Translations under genes and position numbers: made by a program | Shown here: piece by piece, positions 5,976-9,263 of the stretch | Layout: each line of letters begins with the position of its first letter | Numbering within the stretch: position 1 is the first letter of the stretch | From: Chloroflexota bacterium | GTDB lineage: Bacteria > Chloroflexota > Anaerolineae > Anaerolineales > UBA4823 | Length of the DNA: 9,263 nt | Assembly: GCA_030613705.1 (NCBI GenBank) | Contig: JAUWLJ010000057.1 | Coordinates: 1 to 9,263, forward strand | Direction of reading: 5' to 3' | Notes under the pieces: model-generated | The model's database searches: none | Seen by the model: only the letters and a program-made list of their open reading frames with translations | What the model was told of the DNA's origin: nothing

Positions 5976-6959
5976 GATTTTTCTCCTTGTTATAAGCGTG
6001 TTTTCATTGGTATGGATAGGTTTTAGGCAACTGTCTCTAGAACTTTCCGCTGTTCGCCCACTCCTCTTCCGGCGGTACAGGCTCGGCATTGTCCCAGTGC
6101 TCAACAACCTTGCCCGCTTCAAGACGGAAAATGTCGACCTGTGCCAGAGGTTGACATTTCCAGGATGCCTTGCATAGCGTAGCCACGAAGTTGCCCTGAC
6201 CCACAAGCAAGATGATCTCCTGATAGATGAGCGGTCTGTCTTCGGCTAACGCCAGAGATTTGAAGTGTTCAAACCCACAGGGACTTCTGCATTATGCTGG
6301 ATGTACTCTTCGCTGGAGATGTAATCGTCGATTTTCTCAGGGGCTTCGCCGATAAGAACATCCCGTATCAGATCACGGACAAGCTGCTTATTCTCCTCCG
6401 TTTTGTCCAGGCCGCTGATCTCTGTAGGGCCATCGACGGAGGTGTGACCGGATGGGGTTTGGGCTGCGTATGCTGAGATCACATCCCAGTGTTCGATGAT
6501 TTTGCCATTCTCATCGGTATCGAAGAAATCGGTCGTGACCCATTCGGCTTCGCCGTCGTTCAACGACTGGTAGACGTGCAGAAACACGTATTGGCCATCC
6601 TCGATGCCCCGTACTATCTGGATATCTCGTTTCGGGTTTTTGGCGATAAATGGCTCAAAGAATTCAACAAAACCCTCGATGCCGTCCCTAACTCCGGTGC
6701 TGTGCTGGGTATAACGCGCACCGGTGTATTTTGTAACGGTCTCTCTCAAGTTACCGTCTCGAATACCTTCCAGGTAAAGATTCATGGTGTTTTCTAGTCG
6801 CTTACTCATGCTAAACTCCTTTCCTGAAATTCTTCAACTTGCTTATGATACTGCTTATCTTTGATTCTTTGTCAATCCACACGTTCAACCAGCGGCGGTT
6901 CCCATGTGCCATCAAGAGCTTCGGGTTTCGGCCAGTACAAACGGAGAGTGAGATAAAAC
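5972..6959 (-). repeat. Direct repeat, copy B (SnoaL-like cassette)
   Basis: This is the counterpart of 3826-4814. Here the right end runs without a break into the intact DUF1254/DUF1214 gene, and the left end stops at the ATG of the small membrane protein gene. Copy B therefore shows the uncollapsed gene order on its right side. The single-base length difference between the copies falls inside the SnoaL-like gene, at about 6277/6278. Confidence 0.92.
6037..6809 (-). pseudogene. Two-domain SnoaL-like gene, frameshifted copy
   Basis: The gene starts at ATG 6809 and is open for 187 codons to TAG 6248-6246, but the last residues (VGLNTSNLWR) are out of register. Where the intact copy reads CCCATCAGGG on the plus strand (4127-4136), this copy reads CCCACAGGG, lacking one T between 6277 and 6278. 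After that point the second domain is still present in another frame up to a TAG at 6039-6037, with EHWD and WANSGKF recognisable. The total span is 773 bases against 774 in the intact copy. The truncated product would keep the first domain and the start of the second. The first 176 residues differ from the intact copy at about 13 positions. It may be a recent inactivation or a read error. Confidence 0.85.
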
Positions 6960-8209
6960 TCGCCTTCTGGCGAGGGAAGCCAATTCGCCCGTTTAACCGC
7001 GTCGTCAGGTTCGGTATGTTGCACTGTAATCGTCAAACCGCCATCAGCGTCGCGGACAAGCCCTTCTGTTGTTGAATTGATCAGGTAGCGATTGATGGGG
7101 TTTTTCACCAGATAACCGGCCGCGCCGTCATATGACTTGTCGTATATGGTGAGCGACCAGAACGCATTCACAGGCGGGTCACTCTTCCATTGGAGCTGAT
7201 AAGCGTGCGCTCCGTCGAAGGTTTCGCTGTTAGCATCGACCTGCGCCATTGGATAGAACGCCTCGATCTGGTCGTTGCCCCCCCATCCAAGCTGGGCGGC
7301 TACGGCTCGTAAGGCGTAATTACCGTTGAAGAACGCACGGTTTCCGAACGCCGACGTCATCGCCCAGGCGTTAACAGTCTGCCCAATTGCCGGAAGCGTT
7401 CGTGCGAATGTTTCTCCCGCTGAGGCAATGCCTTGTACGATGGCCTGACGCTGCTCATCGCTCAATGCGTCAGGTCCAAACGATACGCCAGGCCCGATTC
7501 CAATTGAGGCGAATCGTTCAAACATCCCGGTTTCATCCGGGTGGATTGGCTCACACAGGGGCAGCAAGGCGTTCAGATACCCGATAAAACGCGCGTCACG
7601 GGAGGCTTCATCGTCCCAATGCGGCCAATCAAAGGTCTGTAGGCTGGGTGCATCTCCTCCCCGAAACACCTCATACGGCTCCAGGCGATATTGGCGCATC
7701 ACTTCAGCGAGCGCGGGCTGATCATCAGGGCCTAGTAATTGGGTACGGCCGAGCAGGAACACCAGCTCTGTCTCAAAGCGAAACGAACCATAAAACCCTT
7801 CTGGCACATCGCCATCCCAGGTTGGTCCCATCAAGAAGTATGTTCCCGCCGCAGTGCCTGTAGCCCGGCTCCCGATGAAAAGATCGTTATAGCCGAACAG
7901 ATCCTCGAACTGCATAACGTAGTATCGACCCGTAACCTCTGGCACCGTGAGAACTATCGGACCGCCGCGCAGATCCAGCATCCCCATCGAGTAAGGGGTA
8001 TCGGCATTGGGGGTGATCACATCTTTGAATGTGTAGTCCAATGTGACCGCCTCCCCAAATGGTCCGGCGTTGGCAGGGCCGCGATACCCTGGCGAGGCAG
8101 GTTGCAGGAAAGTCGCATACGCATAGCGGTATCCCATCAGCATAGGGTAGGCAAAGATATATGCCTCTTCTGCAATTTGTTTGACGTCTTCCTGGGTAAT
8201 CTTAGTCAT
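6872..8209 (-). CDS. DUF1254/DUF1214 domain protein, intact
   Basis: The product has 445 residues from ATG 8209, with AAAGGAAAG just upstream; weaker starts further 5' lack a ribosome site. The N-terminal DUF1254 part (about residues 10-180) includes the signature TPNADTPYSMGMLDLRGGP (66-84) and GRYYVMQFEDLFGYNDLF (94-111). The C-terminal DUF1214 part (about 345-440) includes FWSLTIYD (350-357), KNPINRYLIN, ANWLPSP (408-414) and LYWPKPEALD. Members are beta-rich proteins of about 400-480 residues with unsettled biochemical function. Many are exported, but this one has no signal peptide, which suggests a cytoplasmic location. It heads the cassette with the SnoaL-like gene 62 bases downstream, and it has its own candidate promoter. 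Two damaged relatives lie at 4727-5374, so the family has repeatedly expanded and decayed here. Confidence 0.92.
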   Translation of the reverse strand: MTKITQEDVKQIAEEAYIFAYPMLMGYRYAYATFLQPASPGYRGPANAGPFGEAVTLDYTFKDVITPNADTPYSMGMLDLRGGPIVLTVPEVTGRYYVMQFEDLFGYNDLFIGSRATGTAAGTYFLMGPTWDGDVPEGFYGSFRFETELVFLLGRTQLLGPDDQPALAEVMRQYRLEPYEVFRGGDAPSLQTFDWPHWDDEASRDARFIGYLNALLPLCEPIHPDETGMFERFASIGIGPGVSFGPDALSDEQRQAIVQGIASAGETFARTLPAIGQTVNAWAMTSAFGNRAFFNGNYALRAVAAQLGWGGNDQIEAFYPMAQVDANSETFDGAHAYQLQWKSDPPVNAFWSLTIYDKSYDGAAGYLVKNPINRYLINSTTEGLVRDADGGLTITVQHTEPDDAVKRANWLPSPEGEFYLTLRLYWPKPEALDGTWEPPLVERVD

Positions 8210-8300
8210 GATGCTTTCCTTTATTTTGATAATATGGTTGGTTGATTTTGTTGCGTCACATTTTTGACACCGGCGGCGCTGAATTCCGTTCCCGCGAATT

Positions 8301-8329
8301 GTTATACGCAGTAGGCGAAGGGACGCCAA
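8301..8329 (-). promoter_or_regulatory. Candidate sigma-70-type promoter for the DUF1254 cassette
   Basis: On the minus strand TTGGCG (8329-8324) and TATAAC (8306-8301) are separated by exactly 17 bp and match the consensus at four and five of six positions. The expected start site is about 8294, giving a leader of roughly 85 bases that contains the small inverted repeat GTCA...TGAC before the conserved segment 8250-8213. The small membrane gene ends ten bases upstream, so the cassette could also be read through from it. Confidence 0.5.
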
Positions 8330-8338
8330 AGAAAAACT

Positions 8339-8569
8339 CTAAAAGAAAGCATACAATACGGCCGTTGCCAGAGTGAGAAACAGCATTGTACCCACCCAAA
8401 CTTTAGCGCCATACTTTCCGGTTAGATATCCGACATAAAGAAAAAATGGGATTGAAGACAAAGACAGTACATCTTGTGGTTTGTGTACTATATTCTTAAA
8501 AAATATCGTCACCGCCAGCATAAGAACGGCCGTAACTATTGCTAATTTTACCGGCTCCTCTTTTAGCAT
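8339..8569 (-). CDS. Small three-helix membrane protein, unknown
   Basis: ATG 8569 is chosen because GAAGGAGAT stands six bases upstream; a longer frame to 8602 would include that ribosome site in the coding part. The 76-residue product has a short charged start (MLKEEPVK), hydrophobic segments at about residues 8-27, 34-52 and 57-76, and a loop with VHKPQDVLSLSS. It ends directly in the last helix (LYAFF). I do not recognise the family. It lies 57 bases after the SulP gene and just before the DUF1254 promoter, so it is probably the last gene of the SulP transcript. Confidence 0.6.
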   Translation of the reverse strand: MLKEEPVKLAIVTAVLMLAVTIFFKNIVHKPQDVLSLSSIPFFLYVGYLTGKYGAKVWVGTMLFLTLATAVLYAFF

Positions 8570-8615
8570 AATTTTATCTCCTTCGTTAGTGTCATAAACC
8601 ATTTGCCACCTTTTT

Positions 8616-8648
8616 GGCTGGCGGGTTCATCCGCCGAGCGGCTTTTTT
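8616..8648 (+). terminator. Terminator-like hairpin, plus-strand orientation
   Basis: GGCGG (8620-8624) and CCGCC (8631-8635) pair around a 6-base loop. A further GCT/AGC pairing is possible with a bulge, and TTTTTT follows at 8643-8648. The T-run is on the plus strand and overlaps the end of the SulP gene, where no plus-strand gene is seen. On the minus strand there is no U-tract, so it would not end SulP transcription in the usual way. It could be a chance arrangement. Confidence 0.25.
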
Positions 8649-9263
8649 GTCTCCCTAATGTTGAATTCCGATTTGTCGCCATATCGCCGTATAAATGCCT
8701 TTACCGCCAGGTTCAGATTGAAAAACATACGTTCATCGCCCAGGCGCTTTCCCAATGCCGACCGCCGGATCATTTGCAGGGGAACCGGATTGAGGCTAAC
8801 CAGCCAGAGTTCGATACCTGCCCGCTCCAGCTTTTTTCCCATATTGACCAGCTTTTTGAGGGCCGTGTATTCAATATCCGGGATGGCGCTGCATTCCAGG
8901 ATCACGACTTGCGGGTTTGTTTCGTGGATTAATTCGTCTATTCGTTTGCCGGTGCGCGGGGCGCTGGCAAAATTCATAAATCCTTCTGTGCGCATCATGA
9001 GCAATCCGGGTAAGACTTCATCATTGGGATGCTCATCCAGACGCCGAAAAGCATTTGCGCCCGGTTTGCGCCCCAGTGCATAAACTGGGGGATGATTGGC
9101 TGCATACACCAGTGTCAGCAGGGATACGATCACCGCGACCAGAATGCCCTCCAGCGTGCCCAGCAGCAATACGCCGACGAAAGCGATCAGCGCCCAGGAT
9201 AGTTCTGCCCGCCTGATTTGCCCGATGGCCCGAAACTCACCGACCTTGACCAGTCCTGCGGCG
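8627..9263 (-). CDS. SulP-family anion transporter, C-terminal part with STAS domain
   Basis: The frame is open from the right edge to TGA 8629-8627, giving about 212 residues of a protein whose N-terminal part lies outside the window. It begins with a pre-helix segment typical of SulP proteins (AGLVKVGEFRAIGQIRRAE). The last transmembrane region follows (FVGVLLLGTLEGILVAVIVS), then the linker with ALGRKPGANAFRRLDEHPND, and the cytoplasmic STAS domain from GLLMMRTEGFMNFA through VVILECSAIPDIEYTALKKL and GIELWLVSLNPVPL. SulP proteins carry sulfate, bicarbonate or related anions; the substrate cannot be assigned without the membrane core. Where many relatives have LDLS, this protein has LECS. 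The orphan STAS half at 1950-2171 belongs to a different SulP protein, since the two sequences differ widely. Confidence 0.9.
   Translation of the reverse strand, partial: AAGLVKVGEFRAIGQIRRAELSWALIAFVGVLLLGTLEGILVAVIVSLLTLVYAANHPPVYALGRKPGANAFRRLDEHPNDEVLPGLLMMRTEGFMNFASAPRTGKRIDELIHETNPQVVILECSAIPDIEYTALKKLVNMGKKLERAGIELWLVSLNPVPLQMIRRSALGKRLGDERMFFNLNLAVKAFIRRYGDKSEFNIRETKKPLGG

Noticed and set aside
3826..6959. Composite transposon or insertion sequence explaining the direct repeats
   Set aside because: The repeats hold ordinary genes. There is no transposase, no terminal inverted repeats and no target-site duplication at their ends.
7739..8245. Plus-strand frame of 168 codons inside the DUF1254 gene
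   Set aside because: It is fully antisense to a well-conserved DUF1254 coding region, and its translation is low-complexity in His, Arg and Gln.

Overview
All recognisable genes lie on the minus strand, so transcription runs from high to low coordinates. The probable source is a Chloroflexota bacterium of the Anaerolineae type. The main clue is the MscS-like channel, whose predicted lipoprotein N-terminus is followed by a Pro/Thr-rich linker (TPTPAPTATPE), a habit common in that group. The conserved but unnamed membrane families and DUF1254 proteins also fit. This assignment is inference and is not proven by a marker gene.

Layout in transcription order, right to left. (1) 9263-8627: the C-terminal part of a SulP anion transporter with its STAS domain, cut by the window edge. 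(2) 8569-8339: a small three-helix membrane protein. (3) 8209-6872: an intact DUF1254/DUF1214 protein behind a plausible sigma-70-type promoter. (4) 6809-6037: a two-domain SnoaL-like gene broken by a one-base deletion. (5) 5975-5520: a conserved uncharacterised membrane protein. (6) 5374-4855: a second DUF1254/DUF1214 gene reduced to its start and its C-terminal third. (7) 4850-4727: leader and last 28 codons of another DUF1254 copy. (8) 4664-3891: an intact SnoaL-like gene. (9) 3829-3614: the start of a bile acid:Na+ symporter-family gene, stopped early. (10) 3525-2173: an MscS-like channel. (11) 2171-1950: half of a STAS domain. (12) 1763-1077: a six-helix membrane protein. (13) 1045-614: a META-domain lipoprotein gene interrupted by an amber codon. 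(14) 217-1: double operator and start of a ribbon-helix-helix antitoxin-like gene.

The main structural result is a direct duplication of about 1 kb (3826-4814 and 5972-6959, roughly 93% identical by eye). Each copy carries the tail of a DUF1254 gene, a spacer, a SnoaL-like gene, and a leader with Shine-Dalgarno and ATG. The copies diverge exactly after the ATG, so the same leader drives two unrelated proteins. Around the duplication the genes are decaying, with a frameshift, premature stops and internal deletions. The intact copies suggest an ancestral cassette of DUF1254 protein, two-domain SnoaL protein and a small membrane protein. Its function cannot be read from the sequence. The MscS channel, the SulP transporter and the small membrane proteins make this a membrane-rich neighbourhood. 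I found no rRNA, intact tRNA, CRISPR array, transposase or integrase.
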